A program made the position numbers and the translations under genes. Shown here piece after piece: positions 19,427-27,128 of a stretch of DNA of 64,000 nt. Positions within the stretch are counted from its first letter, which is position 1. Every line of letters begins with the position of its first letter. The stretch is from an uncultured Psychroserpens sp. (GTDB taxonomy: Bacteria; Bacteroidota; Bacteroidia; Flavobacteriales; Flavobacteriaceae), in contig NZ_CANLNS010000006.1 in assembly GCF_947492715.1 (NCBI RefSeq), positions 1 to 64,000 of the forward strand, in the 5' to 3' direction. The notes beneath the pieces were generated by a model that saw only the letters and a program-made list of their open reading frames with translations, was not told the DNA's origin and searched no databases.

Positions 19427-20017
19427 ATGAAGAAATTGATTATTAGCACGTTTTTATTAACGTTATTTTGTTTAGGCGCTTATGCGCAAACAGGAAGTGC
19501 ATTTGGTATTAAAGGTGGATTAAACTACAATGCCAATGGCGATTATTTTGAGTCTATAGGCGAAAATGCCCAAAATCCAGATCGTAATATTGGTTATCAT
19601 ATTGGGGTCTTCGGAAAGCTAGGTAACAAGCTCTATTTTAGACCAGAACTTATGTATACAAGCACAAAGAGTGATTATAACGATGATTCTTTTGACATGA
19701 AAAAACTTGATGCACCACTCTTAGTTGGCCTGAAGGTTATTGGGCCTGTAAGTGTATTTGGTGGTCCATCATTACAATACATTCTCGATACCGAATTTGA
19801 TGGTATTAGTGTGGATAATATAGAAAATGATTTCTCTATAGGATTGAATTTCGGTATTGGATTAAGTCTCAATAAAATTGGTATCGATTTACGATATGAG
19901 CGTGGCTTTAATGATAATGAAGCAAACTTTATTGGTAACAATTTAGGTGAAGGCGTTGTAAGTAGAATTGACACAAGACCAGATCAGCTTATTTTAAGTT
20001 TATCAATTGCATTATAA
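19427..20017 (+). CDS. PorT-like outer-membrane beta-barrel protein
   Basis: A 196 aa protein starting MKKLIISTFLLTLFCLGAYAQ (signal peptide). The mature part opens with GSAFGIKGGLNYN and shows alternating hydrophobic strands ending in DQLILSLSIAL, the pattern of small porin-like barrels of Bacteroidota (outer membrane beta-barrel, PorT family). Ligand unknown. It follows transketolase by 61 bases and may be read-through or independent. The ATG at 19427 is chosen because it begins the signal peptide. Confidence 0.8.
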   Translation: MKKLIISTFLLTLFCLGAYAQTGSAFGIKGGLNYNANGDYFESIGENAQNPDRNIGYHIGVFGKLGNKLYFRPELMYTSTKSDYNDDSFDMKKLDAPLLVGLKVIGPVSVFGGPSLQYILDTEFDGISVDNIENDFSIGLNFGIGLSLNKIGIDLRYERGFNDNEANFIGNNLGEGVVSRIDTRPDQLILSLSIAL

Positions 20018-20036
20018 AAGAGACCCGTTAAAAAAC

Positions 20037-20067
20037 GAAAAAGACGCCTAATGGCGTCTTTTTTTTT
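20037..20067. terminator. Bidirectional terminator
   Basis: Stem AAGACGCC (20041-20048) / GGCGTCTT (20053-20060) with loop TAAT, extended by A and T runs on either side. It separates the barrel gene from the convergent FKBP gene. Confidence 0.85.
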
Positions 20068-20090
20068 ATTGCTGTACTGAAGTTTCCCTT

Positions 20091-21035
20091 TTAAGAATCT
20101 TCATTTGTTTCTGTAGAGTCTGCATCTAAATAATTAGGAATCCCATCACCATCGGTATCATCATTAGTAGGATCTCCATCATTATTAATATCTTCGTTTG
20201 TAGTTAACACACCGTCACCATCATCATCTGCATCAAAGAAATTAGGCACGCCATCACCATCCGTATCATCATCATTAGCATTCATATTTTCATTTAAATC
20301 TTCTAGTTGAGAAGGTACACCATCATTGTCATGGTCATTAGCCTCTGCTCTATACAATTCAAACTTAAAAATAAGATTAGAATACACAGGTACACCAAAA
20401 GGAGGTGTTGAGAAATACGCTAACCCAGAAGGTAAAAACATAACGCCAAAACCATAATCGCTATATTGTACGGTACCATCAGGATTAATAGTAAAAGAAT
20501 CTGCCGTATTAAATTTTGTTAGCACGTTTCTCCAACCTTCAATAAGTCCTAACATATCAAAGGCAAAGTTTGGATTAACAGAACTATCAAACACCGTTCC
20601 ATCCATTAAATTTCCAGAGTACACAAACTCTGCTAAATCACTAAAATTAGGGCTATAATCACTTCCTCCCTGATTTAACTTTAATATGTAATATTCATAT
20701 TCGGTTTCCAAAAATGTCGTTGTGTACGTCTCAACAGCATCAATTAATAGGGTATTATCATCTGGATCTGGAAGTGGCAAATAATTACCATCATCATCTT
20801 GAGGCAACTCTGTAATTATAATGTCATCCATAGAATAGTCTCCAGGAGTTTCAAATAAGGATGAGTTGTAATAATGCGTTTCGAAATAATCTATTAAAGA
20901 GTCGTTATCAACAACTTGCTGTTCGGTTCTATCATTATCTGGGACAGGTACAAAATCTGGATCATCTGGCTTACAGGCAAAAAAAGATAATGCTGAAAGC
21001 GCGATAACCGCTGCTACATTTTTTAATTTCATCAT
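20091..21035 (-). CDS. FKBP-type peptidyl-prolyl isomerase lipoprotein with thrombospondin-3 repeats
   Basis: A 314 aa lipoprotein (signal peptide ending LSFFACK, lipobox Cys about residue 21). Residues about 120-230 resemble an FKBP domain: [23 protein letters not shown] and [15 protein letters not shown]. The C-terminal 80 residues are Asp-rich calcium-binding thrombospondin type 3 repeats ([19 protein letters not shown] and [14 protein letters not shown]). Members of this group act as envelope folding catalysts, and gliding protein GldI is a related flavobacterial case. Either of two adjacent ATGs (21035, 21032) may be used. Confidence 0.85.
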   Translation of the reverse strand: MMKLKNVAAVIALSALSFFACKPDDPDFVPVPDNDRTEQQVVDNDSLIDYFETHYYNSSLFETPGDYSMDDIIITELPQDDDGNYLPLPDPDDNTLLIDAVETYTTTFLETEYEYYILKLNQGGSDYSPNFSDLAEFVYSGNLMDGTVFDSSVNPNFAFDMLGLIEGWRNVLTKFNTADSFTINPDGTVQYSDYGFGVMFLPSGLAYFSTPPFGVPVYSNLIFKFELYRAEANDHDNDGVPSQLEDLNENMNANDDDTDGDGVPNFFDADDDGDGVLTTNEDINNDGDPTNDDTDGDGIPNYLDADSTETNEDS

Positions 21036-21051
21036 GATTAAATTTTTCTTT

Positions 21052-21069
21052 ATTCAAATAAATTTGAAT
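21052..21069. promoter_or_regulatory. Perfect 18-bp palindrome, possible operator
   Basis: ATTCAAAT, two bases, ATTTGAAT: 8-bp arms (21052-21059 and 21062-21069) in the gap between the divergent FKBP and S4-domain genes, 17 bases upstream of the FKBP start. It has the shape of a dimeric repressor site, but no bound factor can be named. Confidence 0.35.
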
Positions 21070-21114
21070 CGTTCAATATTGCTTATTTTTAACACGCAAG
21101 ATACAATAATATAA

Positions 21115-21122
21115 TATTTTTG
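21115..21122 (+). promoter_or_regulatory. Promoter -7 element of the S4-domain gene
   Basis: TATTTTTG, a perfect TAnnTTTG, 35 bases before the ATG at 21158. Confidence 0.5.
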
Positions 21123-21157
21123 TGCAATACAATTAACGTCAATTTCACAGTTTTAAT

Positions 21158-21544
21158 ATGCGAATAGATAAATACCTTTGGTGCATTAGATATTGTAAAA
21201 CGAGAAGTATTGCCACTAATGCGTGCAAAAAGGGTCATGTCAAGGTAAATGAGCAGGTTGTAAAACCCAGCAGAGAGGTCTACCCAACAGATAAAATAGA
21301 GTTTAGAAAAGACCAAATAACATATCAAATTGTTGTTAATGACTTACCTGAAAGTCGCGTTGGTGCAAAACTGGTAGATATTTATAGGACAGACGTTACC
21401 CCAAAAGAAGCGTTTGAGGCACAAGAACTCCTCAAATATTCTAAAGATTATTACCGTAAAAAAGGGACTGGACGACCAACGAAAAAGGATCGTAGAGATA
21501 TTGATGATTTTTATGATACTCCAGAGGAAGATATCCAAAATTAA
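21158..21544 (+). CDS. S4-domain RNA-binding protein (Hsp15-like)
   Basis: A 128 aa protein opening MRIDKYLWCIRYCKTRS, the diagnostic S4 RNA-binding start, with the DKIEFRKDQITYQI strand region. The C-terminal 45 residues are charged and rich in Lys/Arg, with RKKGTGRPTKKDRRDIDDF. In E. coli, Hsp15 binds 50S subunits carrying stalled peptidyl-tRNA; the same role is plausible here. It is followed by an independent promoter for the next gene. Confidence 0.88.
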   Translation: MRIDKYLWCIRYCKTRSIATNACKKGHVKVNEQVVKPSREVYPTDKIEFRKDQITYQIVVNDLPESRVGAKLVDIYRTDVTPKEAFEAQELLKYSKDYYRKKGTGRPTKKDRRDIDDFYDTPEEDIQN

Positions 21545-21569
21545 ATCGTTTTAATAACCGAACTCTTTT

Positions 21570-21577
21570 TATATTTG
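21570..21577 (+). promoter_or_regulatory. Promoter -7 element of the phosphoribosyltransferase gene
   Basis: TATATTTG, a perfect TAnnTTTG, 17 bases before the ATG at 21595. Confidence 0.5.
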
Positions 21578-21594
21578 AAGAAACAAATCAAAGT

Positions 21595-22098
21595 ATGAGT
21601 CATACTAAAAACATCATCTTAAATCATCAGGAAATCCAGCATAAAATAAAACGTATTGCTTACCAGATTTATGAAAGCAATGTTTATGAAGAAGACATTA
21701 TTTTGGCTGGAATTGAAAATAACGGCTACATATTAGCGAAAAAGCTAAAACAAACGCTTGAAAAAATTTCAGATTTAAATCCCATACTTTGTAAAGTTAC
21801 CATTGATAAAAAACAACCTTTATCTGAGATTAAAACCTCTTTAAAAGCTGAAGAATACACCAATAAGTCTGTTGTTTTGGTAGACGACGTCTTAAACTCA
21901 GGTAGTACTTTAATTTATGGTGTAAAACATTTTTTAGATGTACCTCTTAAGCAATTTAAAACGGCTGTTTTGGTAAATAGAAATCATAAGAAGTTCCCTG
22001 TAAAAGCCGATTTTAAAGGCATCTCATTGTCGACGTCATTACACGAACATGTTGAGATTATTTTATCTGGCAAGCAGCATGAGGCCTATTTAGAATAG
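21595..22098 (+). CDS. PyrR-like phosphoribosyltransferase
   Basis: A 167 aa type I phosphoribosyltransferase fold. The PRPP-binding motif VVLVDDVLNSGSTL lies around residues 97-110, with AGIENNGYILA earlier. The length and layout resemble PyrR or uracil/hypoxanthine PRTases. It may salvage a base or act as a regulator, and the sequence does not decide. It ends in a 9-base tail-to-tail overlap with aroK. Confidence 0.8.
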   Translation: MSHTKNIILNHQEIQHKIKRIAYQIYESNVYEEDIILAGIENNGYILAKKLKQTLEKISDLNPILCKVTIDKKQPLSEIKTSLKAEEYTNKSVVLVDDVLNSGSTLIYGVKHFLDVPLKQFKTAVLVNRNHKKFPVKADFKGISLSTSLHEHVEIILSGKQHEAYLE

Positions 22099-22608
22099 TT
22101 GGGCTATTAATTCTTCTACAACTTCGTCTACGTCTTTAGCGTCTGTTTTTATTGTTATATGGGCTTGCTCATAAAATGGCGCGCGTTCAAATAGATGCTT
22201 TCCTATAAATTCGTTTAAATTATCTTTAGACGTAATATGTGCAATTAATGGTCGTTGTGCTTTTTCAGAAAACAAACGATTAGATAAGCTTGGTATTAAA
22301 GCCTTAAGGTAAATGGTTTGCGCGTTGTTTGCATCTAAAAGTTTAGCCATATTATTTCCATAACAAGGTGTTCCTCCTCCTAAAGACACAACAGTATGCG
22401 ATGTTGCAAGAACATCATCTAAGTATTTATGTTCGGCTTTCCTGAAATAAATTTCACCTTTAGCATCAAAAATGTTGGAAATAGTAGATTCTTCCTTACT
22501 TTCTATAAAAGCATCAAAATCTATAAAATCGTAGTTTAAAACTTCTGCTAGTTTTTGACCAATTACTGATTTTCCAGAGCCCATATATCCAACTAAAAAC
22601 AATGTCAT
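22090..22608 (-). CDS. aroK: Shikimate kinase
   Basis: A 172 aa P-loop kinase that phosphorylates shikimate in aromatic amino-acid synthesis. Walker A GYMGSGKS occurs at residues 7-14, the shikimate-binding Asp pair region DFIDFDAFIE near 30-38, and GGGTPCYGN supplies the glycine-rich loop near 80. The lid Arg is in SEKAQRPLIAH. Length and motifs are typical. It overlaps the convergent PRTase gene by 9 bases. Confidence 0.94.
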   Translation of the reverse strand: MTLFLVGYMGSGKSVIGQKLAEVLNYDFIDFDAFIESKEESTISNIFDAKGEIYFRKAEHKYLDDVLATSHTVVSLGGGTPCYGNNMAKLLDANNAQTIYLKALIPSLSNRLFSEKAQRPLIAHITSKDNLNEFIGKHLFERAPFYEQAHITIKTDAKDVDEVVEELIAQLF

Positions 22609-22683
22609 TTTTTCGTTATAAATTGATTATTAAAAACATAAGATAATTAATCACAAAAAAACGAAAAAATATCTAAAAATTGG

Positions 22684-22714
22684 TTTGGAATATTAATTAA
22701 TCGTTTTATATTTG
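22684..22714 (+). promoter_or_regulatory. Promoter of tRNA-Lys
   Basis: TTTG at 22684-22687, exactly 19 bases, then TATATTTG at 22707-22714. This is an ideal Bacteroidota promoter, 23 bases before the tRNA. Confidence 0.75.
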
Positions 22715-22737
22715 CACCCTCGTTAGAGAAACTTATT

Positions 22738-22810
22738 GACTTGGTAGCTCAGTTGGTAGAGCATCTCCCTTTTAAGGAGAGGGTCCTGGGTTCGAGCCCC
22801 AGCCAAGTCA
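22738..22810 (+). tRNA. tRNA-Lys (anticodon UUU)
   Basis: Full cloverleaf of 73 bases: acceptor stem GACTTGG / CCAAGTC, D arm with AGCTCAGTTGGTAGAGC, anticodon stem TCTCC / GGAGA around loop CTTTTAA (anticodon TTT), T arm with GGTTCGAGCCC, discriminator A. CCA is not encoded. It is followed at once by a terminator. Confidence 0.97.
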
Positions 22811-22816
22811 CTTAAA

Positions 22817-22849
22817 AAGCCTAAGTATTTGATACTTAGGCTTTTTTTA
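22817..22849 (+). terminator. Terminator after tRNA-Lys
   Basis: Perfect 12-bp stem AAGCCTAAGTAT / ATACTTAGGCTT (22817-22828, 22832-22843) with a 3-base loop and a T run. Confidence 0.9.
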
Positions 22850-22971
22850 TGCAATCAATTGAGTAGTAATCTTTGGTGTTTATCCCTTTTAAAAAAAGGG
22901 GTTTTGGCTCTACCCTACTTTCTTATTTTACCAGATATTTGTTTTGATATTAATCTTAACTTGTACTTAGA

Positions 22972-23106
22972 ATGAGCAGCTATAGAGAAAAACTAGCCGA
23001 TAAAATACGCGATGGTTATAGTTGCAGGACTTTATTCTGGACCTATTTCATAATTATAGGTATCATTTTAGGGATTATTTTATACGCATTTTTTAGCTCT
23101 CGATAA
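22972..23106 (+). CDS. Small single-span membrane protein (44 aa)
   Basis: An ATG-started ORF of 44 codons. The N-terminal half is charged (MSSYREKLADKIRDG) with one Cys, followed by a hydrophobic helix (TYFIIIGIILGIILYAFF) and a short SSR tail. This is a plausible small inner-membrane protein with its N-terminus in the cytoplasm. It is the only coding-like content in the gap 22850-23288. No promoter of the consensus type is seen. No family recognised. Confidence 0.45.
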   Translation: MSSYREKLADKIRDGYSCRTLFWTYFIIIGIILGIILYAFFSSR

Positions 23107-23288
23107 CGCCTATACATTCTTGTTGACATTAAACACCTATACACTTCCTTTTTTTATATGGCAAATACATGTCATTCATGCGATTTTAAAAAAAAATTAA
23201 TTAATCCGATTTGATTTGGGTAACATTTTTATTCGTCTCGGAACTTTCAGGTAGTACTACTATTATTAAACCATAAAAATTAACTCGT

Positions 23289-24722
23289 ATGAAAACAAAA
23301 AAATTTAAAAAACTAGCACTATTAACGCTAAGCATGACTTGTCTGTTAAGCTTTCAGAATTGTTCTGAAGACAATATAGTGGAAGAAGAAGAGAATTTAA
23401 ACAGAAACGCTGTTATTGACAAACTACTTGAAAAAGGCTACGCTCTAGAAACTATTGTTGAGCTTGACAATTTCTTCTTAGTTGGAGGCGATTTAATGTT
23501 CTCTAAAGACATTAAAGACTATGCAGAGCAAGATGATCATTTAGACAGACACGCGCATACTAATAATTTAGTGTCTCAGGCTAATGTAACTTCAATGACT
23601 GTATTTGTAGACAACTCTATTCCGCAATTAGGACCTGATAATTGGCGAACTGAAATTAACCAAGCCATGGATGATTGGAGCAACATTCAGGATAACTGTA
23701 TCAACTTTACCTTAACTACCAATCCAAATGCTGATATCGTTGTAAGAAGTGATAACAATTCACTTCCGAACAATGTAATTGCTTCTGCTGGATTTCCAAA
23801 TGCAAATCAACCTCACAATGAAATATTGATTAATCTAAATTTTGACGGTAATACTACAGTTAGTACTGGACAAAAGCGCTATAATATGGTTCATGAATTT
23901 GGACATTGTATTGGTTTTAGACATACAAATTGGGATGCAAGAGGTGAAGGCGTTGGCCCTGTTGGTGCTAACCTTATACCAGGCACACCATCTCAAGATC
24001 CTAACTCTGTAATGAATGGAGGAACAGCGAACTTCACATGGAATGGCTTTTCTAGTTTTGATATTATTGCTGCCGACTTTTTATATGGTGGTTGCGCTGC
24101 TCCTAGCTTTACAATTTCTGGAGCAGAATATGCATGTAGATTTGACAACCTCACGTTTACAATAAACGGAATGGCACCATCAGTATCATCATGGACACAC
24201 TCTCCAAACTTACAATTCGTTAGTAGCAATGCTACGTCGCTTACTGTAAGTGTTCCTAGTGATAGTCGCGCTAGCGGATTTATAACGGCAAATTTCAGTG
24301 ATGGAACAAGTGTAACCAAAGACATCTGGGTTGGAAAACCACAATCTCCAGCGAGTATTAGTGGGCCATCAACAGTAAACACAGGTGCTTTAGTTAATTA
24401 TAATGCTGGTATTTCTCAAGGTGCCGAAGATTATGTATGGTGGTTACCTTATCCTTTTGATGTATCTAACCCTATCGACTATTTTTCTCAAAACTGGCAA
24501 ATGCAACCAACAGATCATAGAAACCTAACAGCAATGACTGGTTATGGTCAAAACGCTGGTTATGTTCAAGTTATGGGTAATAATCCTTGTGGAAGAGGAG
24601 GCGCTAAAATTATCTACGTGACACACGCTACTAGTGGTGGCGGTGGCGGCGGTGGTGGTGGTAATCCTAAAGACGGCGGAGGTATTCCTAGACAAGCTGG
24701 GAAACCTGTAAAAAAAGGGTAA
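23289..24722 (+). CDS. M57-type zinc metalloprotease lipoprotein with polyglycine tail
   Basis: A 477 aa lipoprotein (signal peptide ending LLSFQNCSED, lipobox Cys about 25). Residues about 95-270 form a metzincin-like protease with the complete zinc motif HEFGHCIGFRH (H202, E203, H206, H212), as in the dual-action HEIGH peptidases (M57) of Bacteroidota. A region of about 270-450 looks like Ig-like/PKD beta-sandwich material. The protein ends in a run of nine Gly codons (24636-24662) and a Lys-rich tail. It was probably exposed on the outer membrane or exported; no T9SS tail is seen. Confidence 0.85.
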   Translation: MKTKKFKKLALLTLSMTCLLSFQNCSEDNIVEEEENLNRNAVIDKLLEKGYALETIVELDNFFLVGGDLMFSKDIKDYAEQDDHLDRHAHTNNLVSQANVTSMTVFVDNSIPQLGPDNWRTEINQAMDDWSNIQDNCINFTLTTNPNADIVVRSDNNSLPNNVIASAGFPNANQPHNEILINLNFDGNTTVSTGQKRYNMVHEFGHCIGFRHTNWDARGEGVGPVGANLIPGTPSQDPNSVMNGGTANFTWNGFSSFDIIAADFLYGGCAAPSFTISGAEYACRFDNLTFTINGMAPSVSSWTHSPNLQFVSSNATSLTVSVPSDSRASGFITANFSDGTSVTKDIWVGKPQSPASISGPSTVNTGALVNYNAGISQGAEDYVWWLPYPFDVSNPIDYFSQNWQMQPTDHRNLTAMTGYGQNAGYVQVMGNNPCGRGGAKIIYVTHATSGGGGGGGGGNPKDGGGIPRQAGKPVKKG

Positions 24723-24751
24723 ACCATTTAGCACACTATTTATAAATTATC

Positions 24752-24788
24752 AAGGGTTAGACTTTAAATGGTCTAACCCTTTCTCCTT
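24752..24788 (+). terminator. Terminator after the metalloprotease gene
   Basis: Perfect 11-bp stem AAGGGTTAGAC / GTCTAACCCTT (24752-24762, 24771-24781) with an 8-base loop. The T tail is weak (TCTCCTTT). Confidence 0.65.
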
Positions 24789-24862
24789 TATACGCTTATA
24801 GCAATTATGATTTAAAGGTAATTTATGTGCGTAGTAAATTATGTTTTCTATATCCTTTTTTA

Positions 24863-24870
24863 TAGCTTTG
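24863..24870 (+). promoter_or_regulatory. Promoter -7 element of tRNA-Leu
   Basis: TAGCTTTG, a perfect TAnnTTTG, 16 bases before the tRNA. Confidence 0.55.
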
Positions 24871-24886
24871 CCGCAGCTTAAAAAAT

Positions 24887-24973
24887 GCGCACGTGGCGGA
24901 ATTGGTAGACGCGCTAGCTTGAGGGGTTAGTGGACATTAGTCCGTGGAAGTTCGAGTCTTCTCGTGCGCACCA
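24887..24973 (+). tRNA. tRNA-Leu (anticodon GAG)
   Basis: Class II tRNA of 87 bases with long variable arm. Acceptor stem GCGCACG / CGTGCGC, D arm with GGCGGAATTGGTAGACGC, anticodon stem CTAGC / GTTAG around loop TTGAGGG (anticodon GAG), T arm with AGTTCGAGTCT, and an encoded CCA at 24971-24973. Confidence 0.96.
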
Positions 24974-24982
24974 TAAAATCGA

Positions 24983-25018
24983 AAAAAGATGCTTGACTTA
25001 TGTTTAGCATCTTTTTTA
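24983..25018. terminator. Terminator between tRNA-Leu and the convergent gene
   Basis: Stem AAAAAGATGCT (24983-24993) / AGCATCTTTTT (25006-25016), ending in T run. It can serve tRNA-Leu and the minus-strand gene that ends at 25021. Confidence 0.8.
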
Positions 25019-25020
25019 TT

Positions 25021-25434
25021 TCAATCGAAAGGATGTAAGTCTGGTTCTAGAAATTCGGTCTTCGCTTTATCAGATTTAAAAATATCATAACTGTAATGAC
25101 GCCCTATCAAACCTTTAAAATTGGTCTTTAACTGAGGGGTTTCAGCAATAAAACTTTTAAAATCACGTGTTTTAGATCGTTTCATAAAATGGTAAACAGC
25201 CTTTATAGCCACAACCGTTACTGTTGTATGGTACTTATCTTTTGCACCAACATGTGCTACAAAATTTTGTAACTGATTTTGAATCGTTTCTTCGGCTTTT
25301 ATGAGTCCGAGATTATTAATATGAATCCAAGCCAATCGCAAATGTGCTTCATGACTAAATAATCCAGGATCTAACTTACAAGTTTCGAATTGGCGATTAA
25401 ATTCTTCATCAGAAAATTGATAATGTTCTTCCAT
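25021..25434 (-). CDS. Conserved small protein of unknown function
   Basis: A 137 aa soluble, helical protein without a signal peptide. It has a HEAHLRLAW segment around residue 29 and a KDKYHTTVTVVAIKAVYHFM segment in the middle, with several His that could bind metal. No family recognised with confidence. It follows the DUF4269 gene with a 14-base gap on the same strand and is likely cotranscribed with it. Confidence 0.7.
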   Translation of the reverse strand: MEEHYQFSDEEFNRQFETCKLDPGLFSHEAHLRLAWIHINNLGLIKAEETIQNQLQNFVAHVGAKDKYHTTVTVVAIKAVYHFMKRSKTRDFKSFIAETPQLKTNFKGLIGRHYSYDIFKSDKAKTEFLEPDLHPFD

Positions 25435-25448
25435 TCTATTTCATAATA

Positions 25449-25973
25449 TTAAATCTCAACTTTTAACAAGGCCTTATAAGGATCTCCTTTTAATCCTAAT
25501 AATTTAGCAAAGGCTGGTTCGGTTTTATAACCTTCTTTTTTTAGTGCAATAATCTTATCTCTAAACGCTAAACCTTTTGTCTTTAAAATCTTATACTCAA
25601 TAATCATATGCTTATAAGCGTTTTGCTGTAATACGGGTTTGTTCTGTGCGAAAATTTCAATTTTAAAGGACTCCTCCTGAAATTTAACAACAGTAGACTC
25701 TATGCCATCATAATAATCTGTTTGCTTTTGAAATCCTTTTTTATCTCCATATAAACTACTTATATTTAATGAGAACTCTTGATGATCTTCACATTGACAA
25801 ATAATATCTAAGTCGCTACTTGGTATATCAATTTCTATTGGAATTGTTCCTGACAACACAGGATTATATTGGCTGAGCCTCTCAAAAATTTTCAATGCCT
25901 TTAACACCTTATAAGCATTTTGTTGCCTAGGATTACCAGTAATTAAGTATTCTATGTTTGCAAACCAATCCAT
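25449..25973 (-). CDS. DUF4269-type nucleotidyltransferase-fold protein
   Basis: A 174 aa cytoplasmic protein. The opening (ITGNPRQQNAYKVLKALKI) and the motif SGTIPIEIDIPSSDLDIICQ, with an Asp-x-Asp pair of the nucleotidyltransferase type, match DUF4269 as I recall it. This would be a minimal nucleotidyltransferase; the substrate is unknown. It sits upstream of the 25021 gene. Confidence 0.75.
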   Translation of the reverse strand: MDWFANIEYLITGNPRQQNAYKVLKALKIFERLSQYNPVLSGTIPIEIDIPSSDLDIICQCEDHQEFSLNISSLYGDKKGFQKQTDYYDGIESTVVKFQEESFKIEIFAQNKPVLQQNAYKHMIIEYKILKTKGLAFRDKIIALKKEGYKTEPAFAKLLGLKGDPYKALLKVEI

Positions 25974-26144
25974 AATTTTAGAGTTCGTTTACCATTGAAG
26001 ACAAACAAACTATTCATCTTTATGATGATAAGGTAAAAAATAGTAAAACTATAAAAGTCGAATAATAAAGTCCAAATATGATGCATTGTTAACAGTTATA
26101 TCATTAAAAAAAGTATAAATCTGAGTTCTGTATTAAAAAAAGTT

Positions 26145-26168
26145 TATTTTTGTTTAACCTTTTTAAAC
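26145..26168 (+). promoter_or_regulatory. Promoter and operator of the CarH-like regulator gene
   Basis: A -7 box TATTTTTG (26145-26152) is overlapped by an inverted repeat GTTTAA (26152-26157), 5 bases, TTAAAC (26163-26168). The repeat covers the expected transcription start, just before the ATG at 26174. The same GTTTAAC half-site follows the -7 box of crtI, which suggests autorepression by the regulator. Confidence 0.5.
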
Positions 26169-26173
26169 TAAAA

Positions 26174-27073
26174 ATGAACAACATTAAGAGTACATTTAGT
26201 ATCAAAGATCTCGAGAATCTTACTGGCATAAAGGCACATACCATTCGGATTTGGGAAAAGCGCTATGACCTGTTACAGCCCGAGAGAACAGACACTAATA
26301 TTAGATGCTATAGCTTAGGAAATCTTCAAAAACTGCTTAACATCAGTTATTTAAACAATAATGGCTATAAGATTTCTAAAATAGCATCTTTAGATAGTAT
26401 GGACATTCCCAATTTGGTGAAAGAAGTTGCTCAAAACGACCAAACAAACAACCACGCTATTGATACCTTTAAGTTAGCGATGCTCAACTTTGATCAAAAA
26501 CTTTTTTATGATACCTATGAAGGTTTAGAAAAAGAGAAGACATTTATTGATATTTTTTATCAAGACTTTATGCCCTTGCTATCCCAAATAGGTGTGCTTT
26601 GGCAAACAGATACTATTACACCTGCTCATGAGCACTTTTTAACCTCATTAATAAGACAAAAGATCTTAATTAATACTGAAAAAATACAGTCTAAAAACCA
26701 AGTAGATACCAATAAAGTTTTTGTATTATACCTTCCTGATAATGAAGTTCATGAATTAGGTCTAATGATTATAAATCATGAGATCATTGCCAAAGGACAC
26801 CAATCTATTTTCTTAGGACAAAGTGTGCCACTTCATAGCCTTAAAGATATACTGGGCTATTATGATGACATTACCTTCGTTTCTTATTTTACAGTAAAGC
26901 CCGAAAAGGAAGACCTTAAGAAATATCTAAATGACTTTTCAGATCATTTATTAACTAAAACATCTGTGAGGCTTTGGATTATTGGCAGAATGCTCAATGA
27001 TATAGACAGAAATCAACTACCAAATCAAATTTCGCCTTTTGATACTATCGAAAGTTTGGTTAAAAATTTATAA
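26174..27073 (+). CDS. CarH/LitR-like MerR regulator with B12-binding domain
   Basis: A 299 aa transcription factor. Residues about 8-75 are a MerR winged helix (SIKDLENLTGIKAHTIRIWE). The C-terminal part matches the coenzyme-B12 light sensor CarH: W143 followed by nine residues then E153-H154 (the W-x9-EH helix-bundle motif) and E191-x-H193-x-x-G196, where His is the lower cobalt ligand. The later S-x-L and GG features of B12 domains are only partly kept (VSYFTV, WIIGR). CarH proteins bind DNA in the dark with adenosylcobalamin and release it on light. Position just upstream of crtI-crtB-crtZ-crtY fits that role. The ATG at 26174 is preferred to a TTG at 26150, which lies inside the promoter. 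Confidence 0.88.
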   Translation: MNNIKSTFSIKDLENLTGIKAHTIRIWEKRYDLLQPERTDTNIRCYSLGNLQKLLNISYLNNNGYKISKIASLDSMDIPNLVKEVAQNDQTNNHAIDTFKLAMLNFDQKLFYDTYEGLEKEKTFIDIFYQDFMPLLSQIGVLWQTDTITPAHEHFLTSLIRQKILINTEKIQSKNQVDTNKVFVLYLPDNEVHELGLMIINHEIIAKGHQSIFLGQSVPLHSLKDILGYYDDITFVSYFTVKPEKEDLKKYLNDFSDHLLTKTSVRLWIIGRMLNDIDRNQLPNQISPFDTIESLVKNL

Positions 27074-27091
27074 AAAACACATAATTAAAGT

Positions 27092-27128
27092 TAATTTTGT
27101 TTAACTTTTTATTAAATTTGTTAAACAA
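27092..27128 (+). promoter_or_regulatory. crtI promoter with 9-bp inverted-repeat operator
   Basis: A -7 box TAATTTTG (27092-27099) runs into TTGTTTAAC (27097-27105), then 14 bases, then its exact reverse complement GTTAAACAA (27120-27128), which ends at the crtI start codon. A second TAnnTTTG (27113-27120) lies between the arms. Binding here would block transcription. The GTTTAAC half-site is shared with the carH promoter. Confidence 0.6.

Noticed and set aside
22738-24973. tRNA-Lys and tRNA-Leu as integration sites of a mobile element
   Set aside because: No integrase, direct repeats or foreign genes are seen beside either tRNA.
26150-26173. TTG start for the MerR-type gene
   Set aside because: It lies inside the -7 promoter box and adds no family residues; the ATG at 26174 is better.
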